Positions 37,663-47,319 of a stretch of DNA of 64,000 nucleotides are shown here, in pieces. The notes under the pieces are model-generated. The model saw only the letters and a program-made list of their open reading frames with translations, was not told the DNA's origin and searched no databases. Source of the stretch: Achromobacter insolitus (GTDB taxonomy: Bacteria; Pseudomonadota; Gammaproteobacteria; Burkholderiales; Burkholderiaceae_B). Position 1 is the first letter of the stretch, and every line of letters starts with the position of its first letter. The stretch is from positions 310,001 through 374,000 of the forward strand of contig NZ_NJIF01000001.1 of assembly GCF_002209555.1 (NCBI RefSeq). The letters are read 5' to 3'. The position numbers and the translations under genes were made by a program.

Positions 37663-38817
37663 ATGGACTTCTCACTGGATTCCACCCAGACCGAACTGCG
37701 CGACTCGCTGCGCCGCTACCTGGCGGCCGAAGTCGCACCCATCGTCAACCGCTACGAAGCCGAAGGCCGCGTGGTGCCACAGGAAATGGTGCGCGCCATG
37801 CGCGACTTCGGTCTCCTGGGCGGCATGTTGCAAGAGAAGGATGGCGGCTACGGTTTGCCGATGACCACCTACGGCCTGCTGATCGCCGAGCTGGCGCGGG
37901 TCTGGCCGTCGCTGCGCAGCATCGTCAGCACCAGCAATCTTGCCGCCTCCGTGCTGAGCGATGGGGGCTCGCCCTATCTCAAGGAAAAGTACCTGCCGCG
38001 CGTCCTGTCGGGCGACGCCATCGCCAGCTTTGCGTTGAGCGAACCCAATATCGGTTCCGACGCCGCGAACGTCGAGACGCGCGCGGTGGAAACCGCCACG
38101 GGCTGGCGGGTCAATGGCCGCAAGCTCTACATCAGCCTGGGCACGGTCTGCGAGCTGGGCGTAGTGTTCGTGCAAACCCAGCGGCAAAGCGGCGAACGTG
38201 GGGTCTCGTGCCTGCTGTTCGAGCGCGCGATGGCAGGCTTCTCGTCCAGCCCCATCCACAAGATGGGCATGCTGAGCTGCCCGCTGGGCGAACTGCTGTT
38301 CGAAGACGTGGAGATCCCCGCGGCCAACCTGATCGGCACCGAGGGCAAGGGGTTCGCGTTGGCCAAGAAATACCTCAACATCGGCCGTTGCGTGGTGGCG
38401 TTTTCGGCGCTAGGCATCGCCGAAGCGGCGTATGAGGCGGCGGTAAAATACGCCGGCGACCGGGTCCAGTTCGGCCGGCCCATAGGCGGCTTCCAGCTGG
38501 TGCAGCATATGATCGCCGACATGATGACGCTGGTCGAAACCTCGCGCCTGCTTTGCTGGCGCGCGGCCGACGCGCTGGACCGCAATGCCGCCGACAGCCA
38601 GATGCTATGTTCGATGGCCAAGCGCCATGCCACCGATGCCGTGCTGCGCGTAGCCGAACTGTCCATGCAGGTACATGGCGGCGCTGGCTACACCACGCTG
38701 TTCCCCGTCGAGCGTCATTACCGCGACGCCCGCCACCTGAGCATTGCCGAAGGCACCAACCAGATCCAGGCCCTCCTCATGGCGCAAAGCGTATTAGGCA
38801 TTTCCGCGTTGAAATGA
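37663..38817 (+). CDS. Acyl-CoA dehydrogenase (MCAD/GCDH-type catalytic base)
   Basis: The 384-residue protein shows FALSEPNIGSDAANVET, the beta-domain NGRKLYISLG, and the C-terminal AEGTNQIQALL with the catalytic Glu at residue 363. It therefore uses the usual C-terminal base, unlike the acyl-CoA dehydrogenase of the leftward operon. An unusually direct reading of VHGGAGYTTLFPVERHYRDAR fits the family. It introduces the alpha,beta double bond and feeds ETF. Confidence 0.9.
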   Translation: MDFSLDSTQTELRDSLRRYLAAEVAPIVNRYEAEGRVVPQEMVRAMRDFGLLGGMLQEKDGGYGLPMTTYGLLIAELARVWPSLRSIVSTSNLAASVLSDGGSPYLKEKYLPRVLSGDAIASFALSEPNIGSDAANVETRAVETATGWRVNGRKLYISLGTVCELGVVFVQTQRQSGERGVSCLLFERAMAGFSSSPIHKMGMLSCPLGELLFEDVEIPAANLIGTEGKGFALAKKYLNIGRCVVAFSALGIAEAAYEAAVKYAGDRVQFGRPIGGFQLVQHMIADMMTLVETSRLLCWRAADALDRNAADSQMLCSMAKRHATDAVLRVAELSMQVHGGAGYTTLFPVERHYRDARHLSIAEGTNQIQALLMAQSVLGISALK

Positions 38818-38866
38818 CCGACGATGTAAAAGCCCGGGCCGGCTCCCCACTCAACTCCGACATCCT

Positions 38867-39604
38867 ATGCCGCAAATCCTCCCTACCGCGCAACGCGTGC
38901 TGCAAGTCTTCGAAGTCTATGCGCGCGAACGCCGTCCGCTGACGAATTCGGAAATGGCGCGCTTTCTCGATCTGGCCGACAGCAGCTGCTCGGACCTGCT
39001 CTACACGCTGCGCCAGGCCGGCTACCTTTTGCGCACGCCGAAGTCCCGCTACTTCCACCCGACAGGCAGGCTGCTCGATGTGGCCCAGGGCATCTCGGCG
39101 GCCGACCCGCTGCAGGCATTTGCCTCCGAAGCGCTGGAGATCCTGACGCGCCAGTCTGGCGAGTCCTCGATGTGCGGCCTGCTCGACGGCAACAAGGTGA
39201 AGATCTACGCCAGCCAGGAAAGCCCGCGCGCCCTGCGCTACGTGGTGCAGCCGGGTACCACCTTCGACCTGCAGGTCGCGGCGCTGGGCAAGGCCTTGCT
39301 GGGCGAGATGGATGCCGAGGAACGCAATGCGCTGATCGACGCGCTGCCGTTCGAACACGTTACGGCCAGCAGCATTACCGACCCTGGCACCTTGCGCACG
39401 CAGATCGAATCCCAACTGGAAAAGAAGTACTTCCATACCCGCGACGAAGGCAACGAAGGCGTCTCCGCCGTCGGCATTGCGGGACGCGTAGGCGGGCAAT
39501 TGACCGCTCTCTCCATCGTGGGGCCGACCCACCGCATGGACGCCAACATGGAAAAGTACACCCAGATCATCCTGGACGCGCGCGCGGAATTCTTCGAATC
39601 CTGA
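38867..39604 (+). CDS. IclR-family transcriptional regulator of the acyl-CoA region
   Basis: The 245-residue protein has a winged helix-turn-helix ([23 protein letters not shown]) and an IclR effector domain with [11 protein letters not shown]. It lies inside the rightward operon and is the only regulator gene between the two divergent operons and the next cluster, so it is the best candidate to bind the paired 20-bp elements near 34.1 kb. Autoregulation would follow, since it is transcribed from one of those promoters. Confidence 0.88.
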   Translation: MPQILPTAQRVLQVFEVYARERRPLTNSEMARFLDLADSSCSDLLYTLRQAGYLLRTPKSRYFHPTGRLLDVAQGISAADPLQAFASEALEILTRQSGESSMCGLLDGNKVKIYASQESPRALRYVVQPGTTFDLQVAALGKALLGEMDAEERNALIDALPFEHVTASSITDPGTLRTQIESQLEKKYFHTRDEGNEGVSAVGIAGRVGGQLTALSIVGPTHRMDANMEKYTQIILDARAEFFES

Positions 39605-39635
39605 GAACCCGCTTCATCATGGAGTGACGATAGAC

Positions 39636-40766
39636 ATGGCTGGTCCCCTGAGCGGGTTTACCGTCGTGGAAATGGCTGGCATAGGGCCCGGTCCCTTCTG
39701 CGCCATGATGTTGGCGGACATGGGCGCGGACGTGATCCGCATCGACCGGCTGGCCCCGGGATTCCTGGGCGGAGGCGGCACCATCATCGACCGCGGCCGC
39801 CGCACGATCGCGCTGGACCTCAAGAAGCCCGGCGCGACCGATATCGTGCTGCGGCTGCTGGACAAGGCGGACGCGCTGCTGGAGGGGTTTCGGCCCGGCG
39901 TGATGGAAAGGTTGGGGCTGGGGCCCGACGAGTGCCTGGCGCGCAATCCGCGCCTGGTGTACGGACGCATGACGGGTTGGGGGCAGGACGGGCCGCTGTC
40001 GCAAGCGGCCGGCCATGACCTGAACTACATCGCCATCACTGGCGCGCTGCACGCCATGGGGCATGCCGAACTACCACCGGCGCCGCCGCTGCACCTGGTC
40101 GGCGACATGGGCGGCGGCGCCATGATGTTGGCCTTCGGGGTGCTGTGCGGCTTGCTCGAAGCGGGCCGCACCGGTAAAGGCCAGGTGGTGGACGCCGCGA
40201 TCTGCGACGGCGCCTCGCTGCTGGCCAGCGCCTATCACGGCAAGCTGCGAAGCGGCGACTGGATCAACCAGCGCCAGTCCAACATGCTGGACGGCGGCGC
40301 CCATTTTTATGGCTGCTATGCGTGCGCGGACGGCAAGTACGTGTCGATCGGCGCAATCGAACCGCAGTTCTACCGCCTGCTGCTGGAGCGCTGCGGCATC
40401 GACGACCCGGATTTCCAGCAGCAATGGGAACGCGCGCAGTGGCCGCAATTGCGCGCCAAGCTCGCTGGCATTATCGCCGGCAGGACTCGAGAACAATGGT
40501 GCGCGCTGCTTGAGGGCACGGACGCCTGCTTCGCGCCGGTGCTCGATTTCGAGGAAGCCCCGCAGCATGCCCACAACCAGGCGCGAGGCAGCTTCATCGA
40601 AACTGCCGGCACTGTCCACCCCGCCCCCGCGCCGCGCTTTTCCCGCACGCCGGGGCAGGCCCGCGCAGTGCCAGCGCCGGGCGAGCACACGGACGCGCTG
40701 CTGGGGGAACTGGGGCTGACCCAGGACGACATCCAGTCCCTGCGCGAGCATGGCGCCATCGCCTGA
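39636..40766 (+). CDS. Alpha-methylacyl-CoA racemase (CaiB/BaiF family)
   Basis: The 376-residue protein could be a class III CoA-transferase, but the racemase residues are all present: GHDLNYIA with H127, [10 protein letters not shown] with D157, and GAIEPQF with E242, matching H126, D156 and E241 of the mycobacterial racemase. It would invert the configuration at the alpha-methyl carbon so that one dehydrogenase can process both isomers. This points to a methyl-branched substrate. ATG at 39636 preferred; a GTG four codons upstream is possible. Confidence 0.88.
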   Translation: MAGPLSGFTVVEMAGIGPGPFCAMMLADMGADVIRIDRLAPGFLGGGGTIIDRGRRTIALDLKKPGATDIVLRLLDKADALLEGFRPGVMERLGLGPDECLARNPRLVYGRMTGWGQDGPLSQAAGHDLNYIAITGALHAMGHAELPPAPPLHLVGDMGGGAMMLAFGVLCGLLEAGRTGKGQVVDAAICDGASLLASAYHGKLRSGDWINQRQSNMLDGGAHFYGCYACADGKYVSIGAIEPQFYRLLLERCGIDDPDFQQQWERAQWPQLRAKLAGIIAGRTREQWCALLEGTDACFAPVLDFEEAPQHAHNQARGSFIETAGTVHPAPAPRFSRTPGQARAVPAPGEHTDALLGELGLTQDDIQSLREHGAIA

Positions 40767-40825
40767 CGGCCCGCGACAGCTTGCGGCCGGGCCCGCATGC
40801 GGCCTGGCCATCATGGAAGGCAGAC

Positions 40826-41653
40826 ATGGAGACTTACCCGATGCAAGTCATCTCAAGCGAGTTCAAGACCGTGCTCTATGCCGTGGAAGGCGGCGTCGCC
40901 ACCATCACCCTGAACCGTCCCGCCCAGCGCAACGCGCTGGACCTGACCATGCGTGAAGAACTGGCCCACCTGGTGGGCGAGATCCGGCGCGATCGCGGGG
41001 TGCGCGTGGTGATCCTGGCCGGCGCCGGCGGCGCCTTCTGTTCTGGCGGCGATATCTCCACCATGGGCTGCGGCGGCTCCGCCGAGCAAGCGCACGAACG
41101 CATGGCCAGCCTGCTCGTGACAATCGAAGGCCTGATCACGCTGGACCGGCCGGTCATCGCAGCGGTCGACGGCGCGGCCTATGGCGCCGGGCTGGGCCTG
41201 GCCCTGACCGCCGACCTGATCCTGGCCTCGCCGCGCGCGCGCTTCTGCCTGTCGTTCCTGCGGCTGGGGGCCATCCCGGATTGCGCCACGCTGTATACCC
41301 TGCCGCGCATGGTGGGACTGCAGCGCGCCAAGGAACTGGCCTTCTCCACCCGCGAGTTCCAGGCGCAGGAAGCCCGTGACATGGGCATCGTGTTCGAGAT
41401 CCAGCCGCAGGAACGGATCCACCAGCGCGCCCGCCAGATCGCGCTGTCGATGGCGGAACTGCCCATGGCGGCGCTGGCGATCACCAAACGCGCTTTCAAC
41501 GCTTCGCTCAACAGCGATTTGAACACCATGCTGGACCTGGAGGCTGCCGGCCAGGGCGTGGCCCGCTCCACCGACTACCACCGCGAGGCGGCCGGGCGCT
41601 TTCTCGACAAGGTGGCGCAGCGCTTCCAGTGGCCGGCGGCCGATGCCGTATAG
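40826..41653 (+). CDS. Crotonase-fold enoyl-CoA hydratase/isomerase
   Basis: The 275-residue protein has the crotonase oxyanion-hole motifs GAFCSGGDIS and AAYGAGLGLALTADL. Both catalytic Glu of true hydratases are missing (GAGLGLA instead of GGGxELA; LRLGAIPD in the second region), whereas an Asp at 152 (GAIPDCATLYTLPRMVG) matches the PaaG-type isomerase pattern. I infer an enoyl-CoA isomerase or a hydrolytic/lyase variant rather than a standard hydratase; the MaoC proteins would supply hydration. GGAAGG precedes the ATG at 40826. Confidence 0.83.
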   Translation: METYPMQVISSEFKTVLYAVEGGVATITLNRPAQRNALDLTMREELAHLVGEIRRDRGVRVVILAGAGGAFCSGGDISTMGCGGSAEQAHERMASLLVTIEGLITLDRPVIAAVDGAAYGAGLGLALTADLILASPRARFCLSFLRLGAIPDCATLYTLPRMVGLQRAKELAFSTREFQAQEARDMGIVFEIQPQERIHQRARQIALSMAELPMAALAITKRAFNASLNSDLNTMLDLEAAGQGVARSTDYHREAAGRFLDKVAQRFQWPAADAV

Positions 41654-41656
41654 GCC

Positions 41657-43213
41657 ATGGCCCATCTGATCGATTTCTTCGAGCGCGGCCTGAGAATATC
41701 CGCAAGCGCGCCCTGCTTCGCGGAACCCGGCGGCCGCGTCCTGGACTACGGCACGGTGGCGGATCTGTCCCACCGCATCGCCAATGGCCTGCACGCGGCG
41801 GGCGTGGGCCCGGGCGACAAGGTCTGCTTGCTCAGCCCCAACCATCTTCTGACCTTCGTCGCGGTGCTCGGCATCGTCCGGTCCCGCGGCATCTGGCTGC
41901 CCGTCAATGCACGCAACAGCATCGAGGAAAACCTCCACGTACTCGCGCGTGGCCACTGCGCCTTCCTGTTCCTGCACAGCAGTTTCGCGGGCGACCTGGA
42001 CAAGATCCGGGCCGCCCTGCCGGACCTGAAGAGCCTGGTCATCATCGACGGCCCGCAAGGAGCAGCGCCGGGACTGGAGCAATGGGCCGCCGCGCAGAGC
42101 GCGGCACCCGTGGCCTCCGAGGGCGGCGGCGATGACATCGTGGCGATCCGGGGCACCGGCGGCACCACGGGCATGCCCAAGGGAGTGCTGGTCACACATC
42201 GCATGTACGCCACCCTGCTCGCCAACTGGTTCGCCGCCATGCCGGTCCGCGAAACGCCCGTGCATCTGGTCGTGGCGCCGCTGACTCATGCGGCCGGCAT
42301 GGTGGCCTTTGCCACGCTGGCCTATGGGGGCGTGAACATCGTATTGCCATCGCCGCGCCCGGAAGCGATTCTGCAAGCCATGGAACGGCATCGCGTCACC
42401 CAGCTTTTCTGCCCACCCACCGTCATCTACCGCCTGCTCGCTCACCCGGAGGTACGCCGCTGGCGCTACGACGCGCTGCGCTACTTCGTCTATTCGGCCG
42501 CGCCCATGTCGGCGGCCAAGCTGAAGCTGGCGCTGGAAGTCTTCGGTCCCGTCATGGTGCAGTGTTACGGCCAGGCCGAGGCCCCCTTCACCTGCACCAC
42601 GATGACCACCGAGGATCACGTCGCCGCGCTGCGGCAGGACACGGTACACCGGCTGGCCAGCTGCGGGCGGGCCGGCCCATTTGTCCGAGTGGAGATCATG
42701 GATCCGCAAGGCGGGCTGCTCGGTCCCGGCGAACGCGGCGAAATCGTGGTCCAGGGCGACCTGGTCATGGCCGGGTACTACAACAACCCCGAAGGCACCG
42801 CGCAAGCCTTGCGCGGCGGCTGGCTGCACACCGGGGACGTCGGCTATCGCGACGCCGACGGCTTTTTCTACATCGTCGACCGCATGAAAGATTTGATCAT
42901 CTCGGGCGGCTTCAACATCTCGCCGGGTGAAATCGAACAAGTTCTGTGGGCGCATCCCCTGGTGAACGATTGCGCCGTGATCGGTGTGCCGGACGAAGAT
43001 TGGGGTGAGGCAGTCAAGGCCATCATCGAACTGAAACCGGGCGCGCGGTGGAATGCGGAAGACGCCATCGCATATTGCCGTGCGCGGCTGGACGGCATGA
43101 AGACGCCAAAGTCGGTGGAGTTCCGCGACGAGCTGCCGCGCAGCCAGGTGGGCAAGGTATTGAAGCAGCAACTGCGCGAGCCCTACTGGGCTGGCCGGGA
43201 CCGGCGCGTGTAG
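41657..43213 (+). CDS. AMP-forming acyl-CoA synthetase, second copy
   Basis: The 518-residue ANL-family protein has RGTGGTTGMPKGV, CYGQAEAPF, the hinge YIVDRMKDLIISGGFNISPGE, and the C-terminal lysine in LPRSQVGKVLKQ. It is not a close copy of the ligase in the leftward operon; the P-loop and hinge differ. The pair may activate the parent acid and a shortened product. It starts three bases after the crotonase and is the last gene of the rightward operon. Confidence 0.9.
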   Translation: MAHLIDFFERGLRISASAPCFAEPGGRVLDYGTVADLSHRIANGLHAAGVGPGDKVCLLSPNHLLTFVAVLGIVRSRGIWLPVNARNSIEENLHVLARGHCAFLFLHSSFAGDLDKIRAALPDLKSLVIIDGPQGAAPGLEQWAAAQSAAPVASEGGGDDIVAIRGTGGTTGMPKGVLVTHRMYATLLANWFAAMPVRETPVHLVVAPLTHAAGMVAFATLAYGGVNIVLPSPRPEAILQAMERHRVTQLFCPPTVIYRLLAHPEVRRWRYDALRYFVYSAAPMSAAKLKLALEVFGPVMVQCYGQAEAPFTCTTMTTEDHVAALRQDTVHRLASCGRAGPFVRVEIMDPQGGLLGPGERGEIVVQGDLVMAGYYNNPEGTAQALRGGWLHTGDVGYRDADGFFYIVDRMKDLIISGGFNISPGEIEQVLWAHPLVNDCAVIGVPDEDWGEAVKAIIELKPGARWNAEDAIAYCRARLDGMKTPKSVEFRDELPRSQVGKVLKQQLREPYWAGRDRRV

Positions 43214-43246
43214 GCCGGCGCCCGATCGCGACTGGCCGGCCCGCGG

Positions 43247-44143
43247 CTAGCCCTGCGCCCGCGCGCTGGCGCGCCGCGCCAGCGTGCAGTAGTAATCGGC
43301 CGCAGGTGTCAGCGGCAAGCCGGCCCGCTGCACGATGCACACCGGCGGCGCCGGCAGCGGTTCCTTGACGCGGATTTCCTGGAATACCCCCTGCAATAGG
43401 GGATATTGCAACCATTGCACCGGCAGCATCATCAGCAAGTCTGAATTGGTCAGGGCCGTGATGAAGGTCAGCGCCGACTGCGCTTTCAGGGCGAGGTGAG
43501 GCGGCGGCAAGCCATGCTTCTCGAAAAGCGGCCCCAGTTCCTCTTCGGCCTTGTGCGTGATGGAGGTAGTGATCCATTGCGCCCCCGCGAGGTCGCGCAG
43601 GGACCGTGCGCGCGCAAGCGGATGCCCTTTGCGCCCGACAATCACGCGCATGTTGTCGAAGAGCTTTTCGACCTGCAGTTCACCCGGCGTGCGCGCAGGC
43701 ACCGGCCCGATGTAGAAGTCCACGGTACCGTCGAGCAGGGACGACTCCACCCGTGGATAAACCCCATCGATGATTTCCAGATGAGTATCCGGGTAGCGCG
43801 CCCGGAACTCCCGCAACACTTCGGCGAACAGGCCCAGATGGGGCGCCGTCGACATGCAGAGCGTGACGCGCCCGCGGGACTCGCCGTTCAGTTGGCCGAT
43901 CTCGTCGCGGGCACGCTGAAGCTCGTGGCGTATGGCGTTGGCCCGCCTGAGAAAAACCTCGCCCATGGGCGTCAGGCGCACGCCCTTGGCGTGCCGTTCG
44001 AACAGCACGCATCCCAGTTCTTTTTCGAGTTCGCGGATGCTGCGGGAAATTGCAGGCTGCGGCGCGTCCAGGTGACGAGCCGCAGCCCTGACCCCGCCAC
44101 GTTCGGCCACCGCCAGGAAATCTCGCAGGGTGTTCAGCTTCAT
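43247..44143 (-). CDS. LysR-family transcriptional regulator
   Basis: The 298-residue protein begins MKLNTLRDFLAVAERGGVRAAARHLDAPQPAISRSIRELE, a classic LysR helix-turn-helix, followed by the two-lobed effector domain. Divergent from the flavin monooxygenase, it probably activates that operon when bound to the aromatic substrate. A palindrome, TCAAATTTGA (44154-44163), lies 11 bases before its start and is a likely autoregulatory site. Confidence 0.9.
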   Translation of the reverse strand: MKLNTLRDFLAVAERGGVRAAARHLDAPQPAISRSIRELEKELGCVLFERHAKGVRLTPMGEVFLRRANAIRHELQRARDEIGQLNGESRGRVTLCMSTAPHLGLFAEVLREFRARYPDTHLEIIDGVYPRVESSLLDGTVDFYIGPVPARTPGELQVEKLFDNMRVIVGRKGHPLARARSLRDLAGAQWITTSITHKAEEELGPLFEKHGLPPPHLALKAQSALTFITALTNSDLLMMLPVQWLQYPLLQGVFQEIRVKEPLPAPPVCIVQRAGLPLTPAADYYCTLARRASARAQG

Positions 44144-44262
44144 GGATAGCGATTCAAATTTGATATCAGTAAGCTAATTCTGCCATCTTTAAGCATCGGA
44201 GGCATAGGCCTAGGATGCGTCCAAAACCTGCAGGAAAAAGCAGGCAACCCAGGAGACCTAAG

Positions 44263-45876
44263 GTGGAAAAGCGAGCCTCGCCCCGCGTGCTGATCGTGGG
44301 CGCCGGACCGGCCGGATTGAGTCTGGCGATTGAACTGGGGCACAGGAAGATTCCGTGCCTGCTCATCGAGCGCAACGACCGCGTGGGATACGCCCCACGG
44401 GCGAAGACAACCAACGTGCGCACGCGTGAACACCTGCGGCGCTGGGGCATTGCCGACCGCCTGCGGGCAGCATCGCCGCTGGGCGCCTACTACCCTTCAA
44501 ACGTGGTGTTCTGCACCCGCCTGGCGGGCTTCGAACTCGGGCGGCATGAGAACGCCATGTACTGCGCCCCCGGCCGCAATCCCCTGTACTCGGAACATGC
44601 GCAATGGATTCCTCAATACACCGTGGAAGAGGTGCTGCGCTCGCATGCGGCCACCCTGCCCGGCGTTGAAATCCGGTTCCGCACCGAGTTATTGGACCTG
44701 TCGCAGGATGCCAGCGGCGTGCGCGTCCGCTTGCGCGATCTGGCGCAGGGCCGCGACGTCGAACTGGAAGTGGACTACCTGGCAGGCGCCGACGGCGCCC
44801 GCAGCCTGGTACGGGACCTGATCGGCACGCGCATGGAAGGCAGGCACGGCCTGTCCCGCAACTACAACATCGTGTTCCGCGCGCCCGGCCTGGCACAGGC
44901 GCATAAGCACGGGCCCGCCATCATGTACTGGCAGGTCAATGGCGACGCGCCCAGCCTGATAGGTCCGATGGACGGCGGCGACACCTGGTTCTTCATGCCC
45001 ACGCACGTAGATCCGCAACAGCGAGCCAGCGACATCGACGCGCGCGCACTGATCGCCCGCGCCACCGGCATCGACCTGCCCTACGAGGTGCTCAGCAGCG
45101 ATGAGTGGACCGCGAGCAAACTCCTGGGCAACCGCTACCGGCAGGCGCGCGTCTTCCTGGTTGGCGACGCCTGCCATCTGCACCCGCCTTTCGGCGGCTA
45201 CGGCATGAACATGGGCGTAGCCGATAGCGTGGACCTGGGCTGGAAGCTGGCCGCCGTGCTGCAAGGCTGGGGCGGCCCCGCGCTGCTCGACAGCTATGAA
45301 CTGGAACGTCGGCCGGTACACCAGTGGGTGCTGGATGAAGCCGAGCACAACCATTCGATACTCGGCAATCACTTGCTGGCCGAGCACCTTGAAGATGCCG
45401 GCGCGGCGGGCGAACAGGCGCGCCACGAAGCCGGCGCGCGCATCCAGGCAGCGAAAATGCGCGAGTTCGCCACGCTGGGCGTGGTGCTGGGCTATCGGTA
45501 CGCGGACTCCCCCGTCATCGTGCCGGATGGCAGCCCCGCGCCTGCCCGCGACTTCATTAACTACACGCCCTCGTCCCATCCCGGCGCCCTCGCCCCCCAC
45601 GCCTGGCTGCACGACGGCAGCTCCCTCTATGACCATTTCGGCCCGGGATTCACATTGCTGGCCTTGCCTGCGGCAGCCGCGAGGGACGTCGATTCCGCCG
45701 TACTCGCGGCTCGAGCCGCAGGGGTGCCGCTGACGTTGATCCGTCCGACCGAAGGCGGAATCGCCAACCTCTACCCTGCCCCGCTCACCCTTATCCGGCC
45801 CGACCAGCACGTCGCCTGGCGCGGCGCAACCTGGCCGGACGCTGACTTGTACGCCCAGGTCACGGGGCGCCACTGA
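44263..45876 (+). CDS. FAD-dependent monooxygenase (aromatic hydroxylase, PheA/TfdB/MhpA group)
   Basis: The 537-residue protein has the ADP-binding GAGPAGLSLAIELG, and GDACHLHPPFGGYGMNMGVADSVDLGWKLA, the FAD/GD motif of the PHBH superfamily, then a C-terminal thioredoxin-like tail. It probably hydroxylates a phenolic or polyketide-like ring using NAD(P)H and oxygen. I chose the GTG at 44263 because AGGAG is seven bases upstream; an ATG at 44215 would add a basic stretch without resemblance to the family. LysR is divergent. Confidence 0.85.
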   Translation: MEKRASPRVLIVGAGPAGLSLAIELGHRKIPCLLIERNDRVGYAPRAKTTNVRTREHLRRWGIADRLRAASPLGAYYPSNVVFCTRLAGFELGRHENAMYCAPGRNPLYSEHAQWIPQYTVEEVLRSHAATLPGVEIRFRTELLDLSQDASGVRVRLRDLAQGRDVELEVDYLAGADGARSLVRDLIGTRMEGRHGLSRNYNIVFRAPGLAQAHKHGPAIMYWQVNGDAPSLIGPMDGGDTWFFMPTHVDPQQRASDIDARALIARATGIDLPYEVLSSDEWTASKLLGNRYRQARVFLVGDACHLHPPFGGYGMNMGVADSVDLGWKLAAVLQGWGGPALLDSYELERRPVHQWVLDEAEHNHSILGNHLLAEHLEDAGAAGEQARHEAGARIQAAKMREFATLGVVLGYRYADSPVIVPDGSPAPARDFINYTPSSHPGALAPHAWLHDGSSLYDHFGPGFTLLALPAAAARDVDSAVLAARAAGVPLTLIRPTEGGIANLYPAPLTLIRPDQHVAWRGATWPDADLYAQVTGRH

Positions 45877-45963
45877 AACCAAGACCGGCGGTGCGCAGCC
45901 AGGCACCGTCCCAATCCAAGCCTAGCGAGATCCGCCACGAAGGTGGACGACTGGAGACCAACC

Positions 45964-47289
45964 ATGATCCGCAATGAAGATCTGGCGAACGCCGAACGGG
46001 CTGTCGCCGGCTTTCGCCACCGCGTCCTGCCCCTGCTGTTCGCAGGATATCTGCTCAACTTCCTGGACCGAACCAACATCAGCTACGCGCAATTGCAGAT
46101 GGGCGTCGACCTGGGCATTTCCCTGGCGGCCTATGGATTCGGCGCGGGGCTGTTCTTTATCGGCTACGCCAGCGTATGCGTGCCGGCCAATCTGGCGCTG
46201 CAACGCTTCGGCGTCAGGCGCTGGCTGGCGTTCATGTTCCTCGCCTGGGGCCTGGTTTCCTGCCTGATGGCGGCGCTGCATGGCGAGAAATCGTTCTACG
46301 TGCTGCGCTTCCTGCTAGGGGTGACGGAGGGCGGCTTCATTCCCGCCGTCAATTTCTATATTGCATCCTGGATACCGCCGCGCTATCGCAGCCGGATCAA
46401 CTCGATCTTCATCATGGCGCTGCCGCTGGCGATGATCTTCGGCGGTCCGCTGGCGGGCATGCTGCTCAAAATCGAATTCGGCATGCCAGGCTGGCGCTGG
46501 CTGTTTCTCATCGAAGGCCTGCCGACCATGCTGCTGGGCCTGCTGATCCTGCGCTACCTGCCCGGCACCCCGCGCGAGGCGCGATGGCTCAGCGATGAGC
46601 AGCGCCAGGGCTTGCTTGCGGTCATGGAGCATGAGGCTCCCGCCCGCGCGGCCGCCCCGGCCGCGTCCTGGACGCGCGGATTCGCGGTCTTCCGCCAGCC
46701 GATGCTATGGGGCATCCTGCTGATACTGCTGGCGGCCTACGCCGCAACCTTCGCCCTGGCGTACTTCCTTCCCACCATTCTCAAGCAGTTGTACGGCATC
46801 ACGCCCCTGGAAATCGGCACGCTGCTGATGATTCCCAACGTGGTGGCGCTGGTGTTCAGCTACGTCATCGGGCGCAGCAGCGAACGCACGGGCGACATCC
46901 GCTGGCACCTGGCCGTCGTCTGCCTGGTGGGCGCTGGCGGATTCCTGATGCTGCACGGCGCGGCAACGGTATCACTGGCGGCATTCCTGGCCGTGGTGTC
47001 GGTCATCACGGGCTACACCATCGCGTACTACGGCCCCCTCAATGCCGCCGTGCAGAACTACATCGGCGCCAGCGCCGGCCCTCTTGCGCTCGTTACGACC
47101 ATAGGCTCGCTCGGAGGCTTCTTTGGCCCGACCCTGACGGGCGCCGTCATGCAGGCCAGTGGAGGCGAATGGGAACTCGCGGCCCAGGTGTTCGCGCTGG
47201 CGACGCTGGCAAGCGCTGGCCTGGCAATACTGTGCGTGCGCAACCGGGGCGCCGCGCGAGGCGCGCAGGTCGCTGCGTCCAGCACCTGA
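45964..47289 (+). CDS. MFS transporter (anion:cation symporter / phthalate-permease type)
   Basis: The 441-residue protein has twelve predicted helices and the ACS-family blocks FAGYLLNFLDRTNISYAQLQM, FLLGVTEGGFIPAVNFYIASWIP and GPLAGML. This group imports organic anions such as tartrate, hexuronates and aromatic acids, so it probably brings in the substrate or an intermediate of the adjacent monooxygenase. The ATG at 45964 is preceded by GGAG. It lies about 90 bp after the monooxygenase. Confidence 0.87.
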   Translation: MIRNEDLANAERAVAGFRHRVLPLLFAGYLLNFLDRTNISYAQLQMGVDLGISLAAYGFGAGLFFIGYASVCVPANLALQRFGVRRWLAFMFLAWGLVSCLMAALHGEKSFYVLRFLLGVTEGGFIPAVNFYIASWIPPRYRSRINSIFIMALPLAMIFGGPLAGMLLKIEFGMPGWRWLFLIEGLPTMLLGLLILRYLPGTPREARWLSDEQRQGLLAVMEHEAPARAAAPAASWTRGFAVFRQPMLWGILLILLAAYAATFALAYFLPTILKQLYGITPLEIGTLLMIPNVVALVFSYVIGRSSERTGDIRWHLAVVCLVGAGGFLMLHGAATVSLAAFLAVVSVITGYTIAYYGPLNAAVQNYIGASAGPLALVTTIGSLGGFFGPTLTGAVMQASGGEWELAAQVFALATLASAGLAILCVRNRGAARGAQVAASST

Positions 47290-47319
47290 AATCGATCCAA
47301 CCTGCATAGGGAGTCAGAC

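Noticed and set aside
40853-43171. Leftward open frame of about 772 codons
   Set aside because: Antisense to the crotonase and the acyl-CoA ligase, which carry intact active-site motifs.
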